Assembly: GCA_934047225.1 (NCBI GenBank)
Contig: OW204004.1
Location: 5,646,401-5,710,400 of the forward strand
Reading direction: 5' to 3'
From: Ypsolopha sequella
Taxonomy: Eukaryota > Arthropoda > Insecta > Lepidoptera > Ypsolophidae
DNA length: 64,000 nucleotides
In this document: positions 1 to 11,146 of the stretch, in pieces
How the letters are laid out: each line of letters opens with the position of its first letter
Numbering within the stretch: the stretch's first letter is position 1
Notes under the pieces: generated by a model
The model's database searches: none
The model's input: the letters and a program-made list of their open reading frames with translations, nothing else
Told to the model about the DNA's origin: nothing
Made by a program: the position numbers and the translations under genes

Positions 1-708
1 TTTCGTATATGGAATAACAGGGACGCTAAAACTTTTACATATCGCCTTAAGTAACATGTTTACCTTTCTTGAAGTACAAAAACAGTACAGTGCAAAATTA
101 TACCAATAAAATGATACTCGTATATCAAACTGACCAAGGCTGGTGACATTATGCATAATGGCTGAATTGAATAGCAAGTACAGGACACATATAAATCATA
201 GTGACAGTAACATATACTTAGAAGATATTTTATCTGTTCAATTAGTGATTTTCATAGTAAATAACACTTGCACAATCACTTGGCAGACCTAGAAATGTGT
301 CCGTAAGTATTTATAGATGACCCAATTCAAGTGAACAATAGAAACAACTGATTAACCAAATCGTGTATTTGTTCTACAAACTGTACACTATTCTGCTCTG
401 TGACTCGAACATTGTAAAAAAATTATAATTGCTTAGCACACAAATAACATATTGGAAAAACACAGCTGGTGATGTGGTAACTAGCAAGTGTTAATAAAAA
501 TAGGGCAATAGTTTACAGGGCATAATTTTTCTTTGTTTTTACTTTCTTGTGCGGCAATAAAAAAAGAGATGACAGAAAATACTAGAAACTCAAATGAATC
601 GTAAACTTTGGTAATTGAAATTATTATTTTTTTTAACTCAATATAGTGGAACTATGGTCTTCGTCTCTCATTATTTTATTTTTAAGCTGTTTTATGGAAT
701 AAGCATTG
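1..708. other. AT-rich stretch, nothing recognised
   Basis: No open frame of note, no inverted repeat and no match to other parts of the window was seen. The sequence is AT-rich with short A/T runs. Confidence 0.6.
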
Positions 709-1085
709 TATATCCTGAGCGGGTGACTTTTAACCAAACCCAGATAATTTTAGAGGTTATTAAGAAACGTTAGTATAACACTTTGTTAATGTAAAAGCAA
801 TTAAAATTAGAAGTAAAAAATTATAGACGTCACTTGGAAATATAATTTATGGTTATCCTAGCCATTCCCATACGGTACAAGTTCACAATAGTCCAAAATA
901 TAAAAATAACTTCGCGCGATCTAATTGTCTTTTCTTTACCATGATTTCTTTGGATTTTACTGAAATCTTTAAGTAGCTCTAACTTTTTTTTATTAATGAA
1001 ATTAATTTTGTATGGTCATTATGAAACTAGTTTTTGTTCTTCTACAACCTATTAAATATTTGGGTTATATTAAAAGTTAAGGTAC
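709..1085 (+). mobile_element. Diverged MITE, copy 1 (partner at 13.9 kb)
   Basis: This aligns over about 300 bases with 13,912-14,222. Shared blocks include ttttaaccaaaccc, gataattttagaggttatta, agaaacgttag, caatagtccaaa and gatctaattgtcttt. The 13.9-kb partner has recognisable inverted ends, whereas this copy is more decayed at its right end. No coding capacity is seen, so it is a non-autonomous element of undetermined superfamily. Confidence 0.65.
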
Positions 1086-1194
1086 TTATTGAAGTAAAAA
1101 TTTCAAGAAAAAAATAATCTGAAAAAATCTTACAAAAAAATTGCAAGATTAGGTCTCCCTTAAACAATTTACTATTAGCAGCTGCGCTCTATAT

Positions 1195-1386
1195 GTGATC
1201 TTGTCATAGCTATTAGCAAATTAAATGTGATCCTGTCATAGCTATTAGCAAATTAAATGTGATCCTGTCATAGCTATTAGCAAATTAAATGTGATCCTGT
1301 CATAGCTATTAGCAAATTAAATGTGATCCTGTCATAGCTATTAGCAAATTAAATGTGATCCTGTCATAGCTATTAGCAAATTAAAT
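1195..1386. repeat. 32-bp minisatellite, six copies
   Basis: Six head-to-tail copies begin with gtgatc at 1195, 1227, 1259, 1291, 1323 and 1355, a constant 32-bp period. The copies are almost identical; the first differs by one base (atcttg for atcctg). There is no unique spacer between copies, so it is a simple minisatellite. Confidence 0.95.
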
Positions 1387-3061
1387 GCTCGTAATTTCAT
1401 CGAAAAATTCTATTCTTATTTGTTTAATGGGGAACGATTCGTAACCTTGACGAAACGAACAACTTAACATGGTTCTCCTTATTTTTGAATTACAGATATT
1501 ATAAATGTGATTTATGGCATTTCGCGAACATAGTTTAGTGTCAGTTAGTTTTTCCGGCAAAATGTTGTTATTTTATGCATTACGTTGTAAATGTATGGGC
1601 ACACAAATTACGCCGTTCATTGCTACTGTTGTAAAATCATTAATCTCAATAACAAATGAGTTTTTAAAAAATCTGTAGGAAATTTTGGGTTAAACCTTTT
1701 AATTTTATCGTGGCACCGGATCTATCTGAGTTTCGATATTTGCATACATTTTCCAACCAGCAGCGTTTTTTGCTTATCGCAAACGCTTGGCGGATGAGGG
1801 CTAGGCCGAAAAAACTGTAACATTTCGACCGTTACGTTTTCATCGGATCGCTTTTATACCATTCTTTATCGCTAACGCTTCTTACCGCGTTTCATAGTAC
1901 GGGGTGCGGTGAGCGACGCGTCCGGCGGCTTGCTCGACACCTCTCGACTTTTTTTCTAGTACTCTACAAGTTGAAAAGTCGAGTTGTGACTCCGTGGTAG
2001 GGCGTAATACGTGTCTGGATCGATTGACTTTTTATTCCGAGTATTGATTCGTAAAATCGACCTTGTAGATCAAGTTATCGGGCATCCAATTTGGAGAAAT
2101 GTTTTATTTATTTATCTCTGTAAATGTACCTGTGTTTTTGTCCGTATCGGCGACAACTCTCGTAAGGGATTCGTGTATAAAGTTTTAAATCAAAGTAATC
2201 GATGTTGCGACACTCCGGTTAAAGTACTACTTTGTTGCTTTGGTTTAATTTAATTGGCCATTAAATTTTTTTGTAAATACCGCGATATAAATATATATAT
2301 TATGTACAGGTTGTGTTGATTTGCACAAGTATTTGGTTTCAGAAATGTCATTAATATTTCTTATCTTTAAAACCATGTACAATAAACCTACTTCACTGCG
2401 GGTTTGAATTTCCATGTTTTATCAATTCTTAAGCCCTGTGTACACTATAGATATCTAGTGTCACAGTGATCCTAAATCAACGTCTGTTCCATCGGTCACG
2501 GCCTAACGAACGTCGAAGTCAGCAAAATGTGAGACCGCACCGCAGTTTAGTGTAGGCGCTGTAAGGGTGCGTGCAGAGCAGACGTTACCAACTTGACGGT
2601 TTGACAGTTGACAGTGTGACAGCTAGGAGCTAAGTCTCAATCTGGATCAGGAAGAGCGGGGATGTCACGACTCATGACTCAGGATGCTTCGTTAAAAATG
2701 GAAATTGATCGGGTAGTGTTTATCGGTTCCTTGTCGCAAAGTATTGGCTTATTCATTTTATACTCTCATTAGTTATACATACCCGCCATTGGTAAAAATA
2801 TCGTAACAAATGTTGTAAAAGATTAAAAACAACATTTTGACAGATTCTTTTGAAAGAAAAGTTAAGAGGCACCGTCTCTCTGCATATGGGCGAGTGCCTA
2901 GATTTCATCGATGCTTATAACCGACAGGCACAAAGATGTCCAACAGTAAGAAAAAAAAAAGGTTTGCATAGAGCCCTCCTGAGAGACGTAAAATGAGATA
3001 CAATTACAGATTACTGGAAGTAAGCCTGGCACCCCCTGGACAGTTATAACAAGATCCGACT
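1387..3061. other. No gene recognised; locally GC-richer segment
   Basis: The stretch around 1750-2000 is less AT-rich than its surroundings and contains several CpG-containing words. An 80-codon open frame at 2011-2253 begins with GTG and has no known domain. I see no RNA gene or transposon end. Confidence 0.5.
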
Positions 3062-3303
3062 ACAAATCGGCTTCGGCCGTGGTTTGTCACCACCACTCTC
3101 ATTTCGGACCCAAAACCATGCCGCCAAGCGCCTCGTCTTGTTCCGACAAGACGTCAAGAGTAGTGCTGGGAGAGTGGTCAGGCACTTGCGTAGTATTAGT
3201 CATTCGTTCTTTACCTACTTCCGTAGATTGTGCGGAATTCCCTGGACAGAGCCTGGTTTGGCCTGCTTTTACTCTCCCTTTTCTGTCAGGCGCGGTAGTC
3301 GTG
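3062..3303 (+). mobile_element. Interspersed repeat fragment (LINE/SINE 3' type)
   Basis: This starts with 'cttcggccgtggtttgtcaccacc' type sequence and continues through 'gccgccaagcgcctcg' to 'ctggacagagcctggt'. The same order of blocks is found split at 37,612-37,660 and 38,225-38,400. The pattern 'ggcttgtcaccaccct ... gccaagcga' is familiar from lepidopteran LINE/SINE 3' regions. The overlapping 74- and 89-codon open frames are readings of this repeat, not genes. Confidence 0.6.
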
Positions 3304-5117
3304 TATAAAAAAAAGTTTGTAGTTTTATACTATGTTTACATCTACTAGCTTAATGTTCGGATGGTAAATTTAGCGAAATACCGCTCACTGTTATAAAACC
3401 AGCCTAACTTTATAGTGACGTAGCTAACATCAGTGAATCTAAAACTTTCTGAGAAACCTCGACCCCAACCGTACTGCGCGCGGCAAATTTCAAATCTAAA
3501 TAAAAATAAAAAATTTATCTTTGATAAACTGAGAAAACGATGTAACAGTAACGTTATCTTAAAAATGCTATCTGTGTTGTTATCTCGTTGAGTCGAGGCC
3601 GGTCATTGCACCTTGTATCAAGCATGCCTAATTTCCTAAATGCAAAGTGCAAGATAAATTATTATCACGCAAAAATCTTTAGACGGAACACTACGCAAAA
3701 TATGTATTTTAAGGTTCAATAAAAAATCGAAACCGTATAGTTTAGACACTGTCTGTCATTTATATCTTAAAAAGTACTGGATCAATTTAACATCGCGTGG
3801 GCGTTAAGTTTATTAAGATCTAGGATAAATGAGAAAATAAATATTTTTTTAAGTACCCATTAATTATTATAATTATGTATGCCGCCATATTTAATAAATT
3901 TATGTGGTTTTCTGTGTGCCAATAGGAGAGTTGGCCGAAGTAGCTAAGGTAATAAAAATCTCAATCATATAAATAATTCTACAATCTACAGTATATAACA
4001 CCCATAACAATGCAGCTTATAGCCGCTGGTTTGCTATGTGACGTCATCGCAAATTTTAAATCTATATATTTAGGCACAATTTTTACATTAAATTTTTTAA
4101 CTTAATTTCATCTATTAGGCTTATAATTATTTTTATTTCACAGGAGTCCAGTAAAGATACCTAGGTACAAAATGTACAAAAATGTTAAATAATAAAAAAA
4201 AGTCCAAAAGCGGCTAACAAAGTTTAAGAACCGTTGTTGCTCCCCAAGTCTCTTCATTTAGCAGCTGTCACTTTGTCGGTCGGTGCGCAGTTTAGTTACT
4301 GGGAATGCGTTTAGCGGATTTGCACGGCTTCAGGCGATCCTCCTTCGACTATGAATTGTGGCCTTAGTTATTTACCGGAGTATTTCACCGGTTCTTATTT
4401 ACACATTGTTACGAGCTACAAAGTAAAATTTGTAAAATGGATCCGAGCCACGGTAGTATTTAGCAATATGAGAGTTAAGAGGGTTAATAATATAATTAAA
4501 ATATTTCCCGAATTTGTGATTTTCAATATGTTAAATAATATGAATTAAATAAATTTATATTGACTTTATCAGCTTTCTTTTAAAAATTTTTACATTATTA
4601 TAAATATGCACAAATAAGACACATTGTATACAGGTTGAAAATTAACCTCCTAACTATATTGAAATTTATGAATCAGAATCGAATCACTAATAGAACATAG
4701 ATGGAAAATATAAATAGAAAAAAAGTTTTTTTTTCACATTTTTTTATGGGAATGGAAATTTCGAATAAACGGCTAACCTACGATAGACCGTAGGGCCTTC
4801 CCCGCAACAACCCTCCGACCCCCAGCTATCGATGAAAAACATTCCTGAAGCCCTTGTCGCCCGCCCTCGCAATCCACCCTCCCACCCGCGATTGACTTTG
4901 ACAGTTGATATCTTTATTTTTTTAAATAATTGTGTTAATAAAATATATTTTTAAAACACCGTAATAAATAATTAAACATATATAAAAAAAAGGCCCTTGA
5001 ACGGTGTTTTATTTTTTAAAGTAATAATACATACATTTTTTATTTTGAACATAGTATAGTTTTCTTTGATATGGCTATGGGGTTCATTATCAACCTGTAT
5101 AAATAAATAATAAGAAA
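3304..5117. other. No gene recognised
   Basis: Mostly AT-rich single-copy-looking DNA. A GC-rich patch with runs of C lies at about 4785-4900. A 65-codon frame at 4351-4548 lacks any recognisable domain. No transposon ends were identified. Confidence 0.5.
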
Positions 5118-5155
5118 TCAAGACATATTTCGGGCCTCGCTGGACCCGGCATCAA
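5118..5155 (+). repeat. Fragment related to the 7.1-kb hairpin element
   Basis: The words catatttcgggcc and ctggacccggcatca match the core of the perfect hairpin at 7125-7295 (atatttcgggtcc, ctggacccggcatca). This suggests a truncated second copy of that family. Confidence 0.5.
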
Positions 5156-5355
5156 TTAAAATGATGACAAGTTTTTATATAACAATAATGTGATTTCCCT
5201 GTAATTCCGCTGTTGTTGAATATTTGTAACACGTCTAATTACATGTTGTATTTATTAAAAAACCAGCCCCTGGAATTTGTAAGATTCTTTTTAAAAAAAA
5301 ATTTGAGCAATTTTTCACTCCATTTTGCAAGCACACCCATGTTATGTGGTGGGAA

Positions 5356-5665
5356 CAAAGATTTCAAAAGTAAAGATAAGCCCTTACCGTACTATGACAG
5401 CACCAAAATGTTTCCACCATTAAATGGGTGACGCTCATACGTTTGGAATCAGTGCTCATCTGAACACAGTGATAGTTGGACGCCCTAAGTGCACTTAAAG
5501 TGAATCATTTTAACAACTTTAGTAGTCTGGTCAGTTTCCTGACCGCAGGTAGACAGATTGCACAATCATACGTGTGCGCGCGTCAGCATTATGTTAACGT
5601 ACACATTCAAAAATAATGCAATAGATTTTAGGTGCCTGGGCTCATCTAAACTTTTGAAATCTTTG
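5356..5665 (+). mobile_element. hAT-type MITE, copy 1, with 8-bp TSD
   Basis: The element begins CAAAGATTTCAAAAG and ends with its exact reverse complement. It is flanked on both sides by GGTGGGAA (5348-5355 and 5666-5673), a perfect 8-bp duplication as expected for hAT elements. An inverted partner copy lies at 56,442-56,751. Both copies contain an ATG-initiated frame whose first 20 codons differ by one amino acid; here it ends after 24 codons. Confidence 0.85.
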
Positions 5666-5673
5666 GGTGGGAA

Positions 5674-6254
5674 ATCATAAATGTTTCATTGGCGTGACCT
5701 TCAGTAAAGTAATAAAAACTATTTATGTTTACAACCATGAAAATTAGTAACTGCTATTTTTATTCAACACTAAAGTCAAGGTGATTTCAGACGCAGCCAT
5801 TGTAAAAATGTTCCAATGATTGATAAATTGTAACTGATTGCTCTGTAAAATCATGGCCTACGCGCGACTTGTCACGTCTGCATTTTTTTCACGTGATCTG
5901 CATCATTGATGATTTTATGTAAATTTTCAACGAATCGTCGTTTCCTATGATCTGTAATGATAAATAATTATTATTGTGATATCTACACGGATGGTAAAAT
6001 ATCGTCAATTTTAAGATATTTAGTACTTCATCACGAATTGGAAATCCTTTTAAGGAAGATCAGTATGTCTGTCCGTTAGCCTGTATGCGAAATAATTTTT
6101 TTACATCTCAAAAATTGCTGGCCTTACTAAGTCAAAATTAGTATGTCCAAGTACAAAATTAGCAAGGGTTCCGGAGGAAATACTAAAATAACGCGTTAAC
6201 TTGCATACTTCATGGAATTTTCAGGCTAATTTAATATATTAAATTATATATCAT
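5674..6254. other. No gene recognised
   Basis: AT-rich sequence with no recognised repeat boundary or coding region. Confidence 0.5.
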
Positions 6255-6465
6255 GCTAGGCTTTCGCTCGCGGCCCCGCCCGCGTTTATTAAATATCTGC
6301 CCTGCTTTCGGCTGGAGCGTTTTTTTATCGACACCCCGTATAACCCAAGATCAACCGTTGACCAAGATCACTACGATAAAGAAAACCGAATCTAAATTCG
6401 GTGAAGGGTTTTCTAGTTAAAACGGAACAGACAGACAGACAAAAATTGTAAAAATTTTACACAGT
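6255..6465 (-). mobile_element. Helitron-like 3' portion (reverse strand)
   Basis: Read on the minus strand this ends with a GC-rich hairpin (gcgggcggggccgc) followed within about 12 bases by CTAG, the arrangement of a Helitron 3' terminus. The inner part (gaaaaccgaatctaaattcgg, acggaacagacagacagac) recurs at 20,495-20,580 and 54.6 kb. The 5' end is not identified, so it is annotated as a partial element. Confidence 0.55.
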
Positions 6466-6654
6466 ATAAATCATAATTTTTTAACTGTGTTTTAGCTTGA
6501 GTACAATACTAATAACCTATTTCATTTAAAGTTTTGTAAAAATATACACAACTTTTTAACTACTTTATTATTGGTTTAGATGTTTTTGTTTATTTTTGAT
6601 GTAGAAATTGCTTTAATTTTTCCTATAACATATTCATGCTGGGGGCTCGGTTGG

Positions 6655-6736
6655 TGATCATTGAACCTTGTTCCTGGTCCCTGGCCGGGTCTCCGGTATG
6701 GGTTCGGGCGGCTGATTGGATTTTACCTTATATAAT
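6655..6736 (+). mobile_element. Half of a CAAGGTGAAA-type MITE
   Basis: The sequence ttgaaccttgttcctgg ... tctccggtatg ... ggcggctgattgga ... ttttacctta matches the right half of the MITE at 11,147-11,419. The left half is absent. Confidence 0.6.
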
Positions 6737-6879
6737 ATATATTTGACGTATAATTTTAGTCATATATATATATTGCTACATAAATTAAATAAACCTTTAA
6801 TCTAGTTCATGTACATTTATTATTTTATTAGATACATTTTTATAAGATTAATTTTGACTTGTAAAACGTGTATTATATA

Positions 6880-7391
6880 CAAGGTGAATTTGCGAACATC
6901 GTCCAAATTAATACTTGAGCCTTAGTAAGTGATCAGCATCATGAACCAATAACGATTTTTGTAAAATTCATAAAATGAAGTTTCGACTCCCTATAGTAAT
7001 TCACTCAGGACTGGGAGTGAATTACTATGGGAAGTCGAAATTTCATTATACGAATTTCACAAAAATTGTTATTTTTTAAAATTATATACGCTATAACAGC
7101 TTTTAATTTTTTTTTTTTTTTAAAAGATATAAATATACTGATAAATAGGATATACAAATATAATTAAATCTCAAGATATATTTCGGGTCCGACCTGGACC
7201 CGGCATCAGTTGAGTATCTGCGGTCGGTCGGACCCGAAATATATCTTGAGATTTAATTATATTTGTATATCCTATTTATCAGTATATTTATATCTGTTAA
7301 AAAAAAAAAAAAAAATTGTTATCGATTCATAATGCTGATCACTTACCAAACCTCCAGTATGAATTTGGACGATGATGAAAAAGTCACCTTG
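6880..7391 (+). mobile_element. TA-flanked MITE interrupted by a second element
   Basis: The left end is TA|CAAGGTGAATTTG and the right end is the diverged reverse complement CACCTTG|TA (TA at 6878-6879 and 7392-7393), suggesting a Tc1/mariner-type target. The centre is a nearly perfect hairpin around 6995-7040. An uninterrupted relative lies at 10,883-11,144, which shows that 7073-7314 is an insertion inside this copy. Confidence 0.8.
7073..7314. mobile_element. Nested hairpin insertion with perfect 70-bp arms
   Basis: This insert splits the surrounding MITE. ATTGTTAT occurs at 7065-7072 and again at 7315-7322, where the uninterrupted relative has a single ATCGTTAT, so it is a candidate 8-bp TSD. 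Inside, 7125-7194 and 7226-7295 are exact reverse complements of 70 bases around a 31-base loop, bordered by a T run on the left and an A run on the right. Arms without mismatch imply recent insertion or gene-conversion-like correction. Confidence 0.8.
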
Positions 7392-7394
7392 TAT

Positions 7395-7757
7395 ACCTAC
7401 TTTGCAAAATAAACAATTTGAATTTGATATAAACTTTACGTACGAGTGCTTACCAAAAACCCTTCGCTGCAACGACTGATCAATAAAGTCCACGAAGCCA
7501 GAAAGATTCGTTTCTCAGATAAAACTATCCGTAGCAATCCATCTTCAAGTTATGTCCTTAATTTATTTGAGACCTCAAATAACTAATTGGATCTTCAAAT
7601 ATTTGATTTTATTTGGACCACACTAGAATATTTTTTATAAAATGTAAGTATACTTGAAGAAAACATCCTTGTACTACATATGACTACATAATGGACGTGA
7701 TTTGTTTACAGCACGTAGTTTGCCGATATTCGATACAGGTTGGGTGTAAAGTAGTTA
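7395..7757. other. No gene recognised
   Basis: AT-rich spacer with no recognised element or coding region. Confidence 0.5.
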
Positions 7758-8026
7758 AAAAAACCGACCAAGTGCGAGTCAGATTATCTATAAAAACGGC
7801 AAAATTAAATATTTATTTTATTCTGTTTTTTAGTATTTGTTGTTATAGCGGCAAGAGAAATACATCACCTGAAAATTTCAACTGTCTAACTATCACGGTT
7901 CACGAGATACAGCCTGGTGACAGACGGACAGACGGACAGACAGACGGACAGACTGACGGACAGCGGAGTCTTAGTAATAGCGCTCCGTTGGTTACCCTTT
8001 GGGCACGGAACCCTAAAAAAGCATAG
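7758..8026 (+). mobile_element. Lepidopteran 'tgcgagt/gggttccg' repeat, short form
   Basis: This begins aaaaaaccgaccaagtgcga and ends gggcacggaaccctaaaaaa, with a gacagacggacagacggaca tract before the end. These are the hallmark start, middle and end of an interspersed repeat found throughout moth and butterfly genomes. A 111-codon frame spans it, with an artefactual TDGQTDGQ run, and is not a gene. Confidence 0.75.
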
Positions 8027-8549
8027 GCAGTCATGGGGACTGCCGATAGAAGTGGAAACGTTTCACGCTGGCCAAGCGCAACGCGTCATAGCATGTCGGT
8101 GACGCGAATCCATAATATTTTCCCCTACTAAAAACCGTTCAACGCGCCTAAATAAGTTTTCAGTTCAATAATAAAATATTTTGTAAATCTTTGTACTCGT
8201 ACAAGGTTGTTTTCTTTAAGATTCTTTCCTTTCACGCGGTGCTGACAATTGAAACTATGTAACTAAAAGTAAAGTTTGCAAGACTATAACGAAAGTTCGT
8301 ATGAAAATGATAGAAAATACGACAAACAAATCTGAATATTTCGGTTGGTAAATAAGAAAAAAAGTTTCTTGAAGAGTCTCGTTTGGAGAGTAATTTGAAT
8401 AATTTTAACGTTCGTTAGGTACATAGATATAGTTAGGTACTACATAATGCTTGGACTTTCTGATAAGTTTCGGATGTTTGTTTTTGTTTTGATATCCTGA
8501 AGAAAACAATGACATTAACGGGCTTTCTATTTACCCATGTTATTATTAC
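8027..8549. other. No gene recognised
   Basis: No convincing coding region or element ends were seen in this AT-rich spacer. Confidence 0.5.
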
Positions 8550-9098
8550 CAAAAAGGCAAAGCGGAACTATGTCTGTCTGTCCGTCCGTAATTCACGGGT
8601 CTCTAGCTCGACAGAGACCTGAAATTTAGATATTTTGTATAGAATGTTGACCCAAAACTGGTTATTGAATTAGAAATTCAATTAAATTATTTTTCAATAC
8701 ATGAAAAAGGAGCCGAAGTTGTTTTTCGTATCAATAAAGCTTTTTGGCGTTCCATACTCGAATACATGACCAACTTAGTTTTACAGTTTTGATTCGTAAA
8801 TTTTGTAGGTAATTAGTAATACAAATTTGGAATTTATGTTCACATTATTTAAGTCTATTAACTTTTTATTAATTTTTATTTTTATTTATTTATTTATTTA
8901 CAACTTTTATCTACCATTACAGGATAGCGATGCGATAGAATGCGATCTTTCAACATAAACTTATTCATAAATTACATTTATACAAAATTATAATTGTGTA
9001 AGTACATAGCTGTTTTTGTGAAATCACTCACAGCAAGAAAATTTGAATGGTAACAGAACCCTCAGGGTGCGAGTCCTACTCGCACTTGACCGTTTATT
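8550..9098 (-). mobile_element. Lepidopteran 'tgcgagt' repeat, long form
   Basis: On the minus strand it starts cggtcaagtgcgagtaggac, followed by cctgagggttctgt, and runs to the cggacggacagacagacat tract. The internal blocks 'acccaaaactggttattgaa' and 'ttcaattaaattatttttca' recur in the same order at 46,265-46,855, establishing a two-member subfamily here. A (TTTA)n stretch lies at about 8880-8900. Confidence 0.75.
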
Positions 9099-9099
9099 A

Positions 9100-9298
9100 T
9101 TTTTAGACCGCCTTGGTCGACGTGGTGCCGACCACTAATTCGGAGGTCGCAGGCTCAAATCCTGCAAGGGCACATTTTGTGTTTAGTCGTGCGTGTGCGT
9201 GCTTTGGACGTACGGTGAGCTGTGAATCCATATTTGCGCCTGAAGTACTGCAAGGGTTTACCATCGTATGGGTTCCCTAATAAAGCATATTTTTGAAC
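9100..9298 (+). mobile_element. tRNA-derived SINE
   Basis: The head resembles a tRNA: 'cttggtcgacgtggtgccga' in the A-box region, then 'ggaggtcgcaggctcaaatc' containing a B-box-like ggctcaaatcc, then ctgcaagggcac. A tRNA-unrelated body follows (ttagtcgtgcgtgtgcgt) to ctaataaagca. It cannot fold as a normal mature tRNA, so it is a pol III-type SINE rather than a tRNA gene. It abuts the preceding repeat directly. Confidence 0.7.
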
Positions 9299-9306
9299 GG
9301 TTTAGA

Positions 9307-9655
9307 TCAGAGGTCTTCAACCCTTTTATCTGGAGGGCTAAATTGAACTATTATTGAACTATTTACGAACTGTGTCGTCACTTCAAGTGCGATTGCGAAC
9401 ATATCCTTAGACTATTGGAATTCGATAGTATATCTATGTTTTTGATGATAGACACCCAGTCCAGATGGCAACTAAAGATACATAATAGGCCCTCAGGTCT
9501 GTCAAAGGGCCGCACATTGCCGCACGTAAACATAGCACCTCAACAATAAACCAAACAGTGAATTAAAAATGTTTTATAGAATAGATGAAAATTTCCTTAG
9601 CCTCTGAGGACCGCAAAAAATGTCCCGGCGGGCCGCATGTTGAAGACCCTTGGTT
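9307..9655. mobile_element. hAT-like element with 'ggtcttcaac' ends
   Basis: The left end (agaggtcttcaaccc) and right end (tgttgaagaccctt) form inverted repeats. The subterminal gcgggccgc and ggagggct words are typical of hAT MITEs with 'ggtcttcaac' termini. Flanking ggtttaga and ggttaagg agree at six of eight positions and may be a decayed TSD. The interior repeats part of the block found at 9680-9815 and 53,853-54,075. Confidence 0.6.
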
Positions 9656-9679
9656 AAGGCGAATGGATACGCCAACTGC

Positions 9680-9815
9680 AATTTGGACCTGTCTTTGAAG
9701 AACTGTGTCGTCACTTCAAGTGCGAACATATTCTTAGACAATCGGAATTCGATATTATATCTATGTTTTTGAAGATAGGCACCAAGTCCAGATGGCAACT
9801 AAAGATACAGAATAG
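9680..9815 (+). repeat. Partial direct duplicate of the preceding element
   Basis: 'gaactgtgtcgtcacttcaa', 'tcggaattcgatattatatc' and 'gatggcaactaaagatacag' repeat 9365-9485 with about 10% difference by eye. A third copy on the opposite strand is at 53.85 kb. Confidence 0.75.
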
Positions 9816-9855
9816 CCCTCTTACTTACAGGTAGGGCTTACTTACATATTGTACA

Positions 9856-10315
9856 TACAGGATGTCCCAAAATTAGCACGTCACACTGACACCGGAGGTA
9901 GATGGACCCAAGACGCATTGAACAAGCCTAACATGCCCATAGAAAAGTTTCGTGGGTTGTGAGTTATATATGACCAGTTTTAGTCATTTTTTAAAAATCA
10001 CCATTTTTTTGTAATGTTTGTATCAGAGATTTTTTAAAATGCACTTTATTTTACTTTTTTTTATGTGTACTCCCTCAACAATAGTTACTTATTATGAAAC
10101 AAACAATACTTAGTCGATAAGTAATGTGAAATAACGACAGTTGATAGTCAATCTCAATTTTATTCTCACATAAAAATAATAGTTCCGACTTTGAGCTGCC
10201 ACCGTGAAAAAAAATTACTTCAAACATAATGAACTCAATTCAACTGAATTCAATGCGTCTTGGGTCCATCTACCTCCGGTGTCAGTGTCACGTGCTAATT
10301 TTGGGACACCCGGTA
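9856..10315. mobile_element. Tc1/mariner-type MITE with TA TSD
   Basis: The left end reads TA|CAGGATGTCCCAAAATTAG and the right end CTAATTTTGGGACACCCGG|TA. The inverted repeats extend about 65 bases inward and include cggaggtagatggaccca on both sides. No transposase frame is present. ACAGG-TGTCCCAAAA ends with TA duplication are characteristic of mariner-like elements. Confidence 0.85.
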
Positions 10316-10325
10316 GATGTCAAGG

Positions 10326-10400
10326 CGTATGACCACGCTAAATAAGCAACTCGATGTGTGTCGGTACAAATATCAACGGAAACGACATTGAAACAGGGCT
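10326..10400 (+). repeat. Fragment of the TTAA-flanked MITE family
   Basis: The words gcaactcgatgtgtgtcggt and acggaaacgacattgaaa match the left portion of the element at 57,157-57,627. It is an isolated piece; a further part of the same family begins at about 11,535. Confidence 0.55.
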
Positions 10401-10880
10401 CTGGTTATAACCCTTCCCGAGTCTTCAAACCCTGGTCCTTCACAATGTAAGAACATTTTAGATCATTTCGCTACCTCCTGTACTTATAAAAGTTGAGTTG
10501 TTTCAATAGCCACTAATCAACTATTTCTACTAACTGTACATGTTGCAGTAAAAGTCCAAAACTTTAGTAACCGTTTTCTTGTTCTTATCAAAACAAATGA
10601 CCATTTATTTCATAGTTAGTCGGTAATAAAAACTAATTTTATTATTCCCTTCCAAGTTCCACTATAAACGGTACTCGAGTTTTGTTTAAACAATTTATTA
10701 GTCCATTTCATAAGACTAACAAGCAAGTAATAAAAAGACCAAGCGTACAACATAAAACACTTTGGTGGTTCCATGAACTCTTATGGGAATAATATTTTGT
10801 TGTATCACAAATCCTAATTAATACAAAACAAGTAGATCACGATAAAAAGTTGGTCGGATAAATTGTAATTCAAACTTACA
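10401..10880. other. No gene recognised
   Basis: AT-rich spacer. A short motif cggtactcgagttttgttta resembles the reverse complement of 30.34-30.37 kb, which may be a small shared repeat. Confidence 0.4.
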
Positions 10881-10882
10881 TA

Positions 10883-11144
10883 CAAGGTGAATTTGTAAAC
10901 ATCGTCCAAATTCCTACCTGAGCCTTGGTAAGTGATCAGCATCATGAACCAGTAACGATTTTTGTAAAATTCATAAAATGAAATTTCGACTTCCCATAGT
11001 GATTCACTTAGGACTGGGAGTGAATTACTATGGGAAGTCAAAATTTCGTTATACGAATTTCACAAAAATCGTTATCGGTTCATGATGCCGATCACTTACC
11101 AAGCCTCTAATATGAATTTGGACGATGGTCAAAAAGACACCTTG
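10883..11144. mobile_element. Intact CAAGGTG MITE (empty-site reference)
   Basis: The ends are TA|CAAGGTGAATTTG and GACACCTTG|TA, with long inverted halves meeting at the hairpin tagtgattcactta ... tgaattacta. It is the uninterrupted counterpart of 6880-7391 and defines the insertion there. Confidence 0.8.
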
Positions 11145-11146
11145 TA

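Noticed and set aside
1195..1386. CRISPR-like 32-bp direct repeats
   Set aside because: There are no unique spacers; the units are directly contiguous, and the surroundings are animal-type DNA.
2011..2253. 80-codon Cys-containing frame
   Set aside because: It begins with GTG, has no known domain and no visible gene context for a eukaryote.
7691..8026. 111-codon frame with TDGQTDGQ run
   Set aside because: It is a reading of the gacagacggacagac tract of a lepidopteran interspersed repeat.
9100..9175. tRNA gene
   Set aside because: The tRNA-like head has a disrupted A-box region and is fused to a SINE body.
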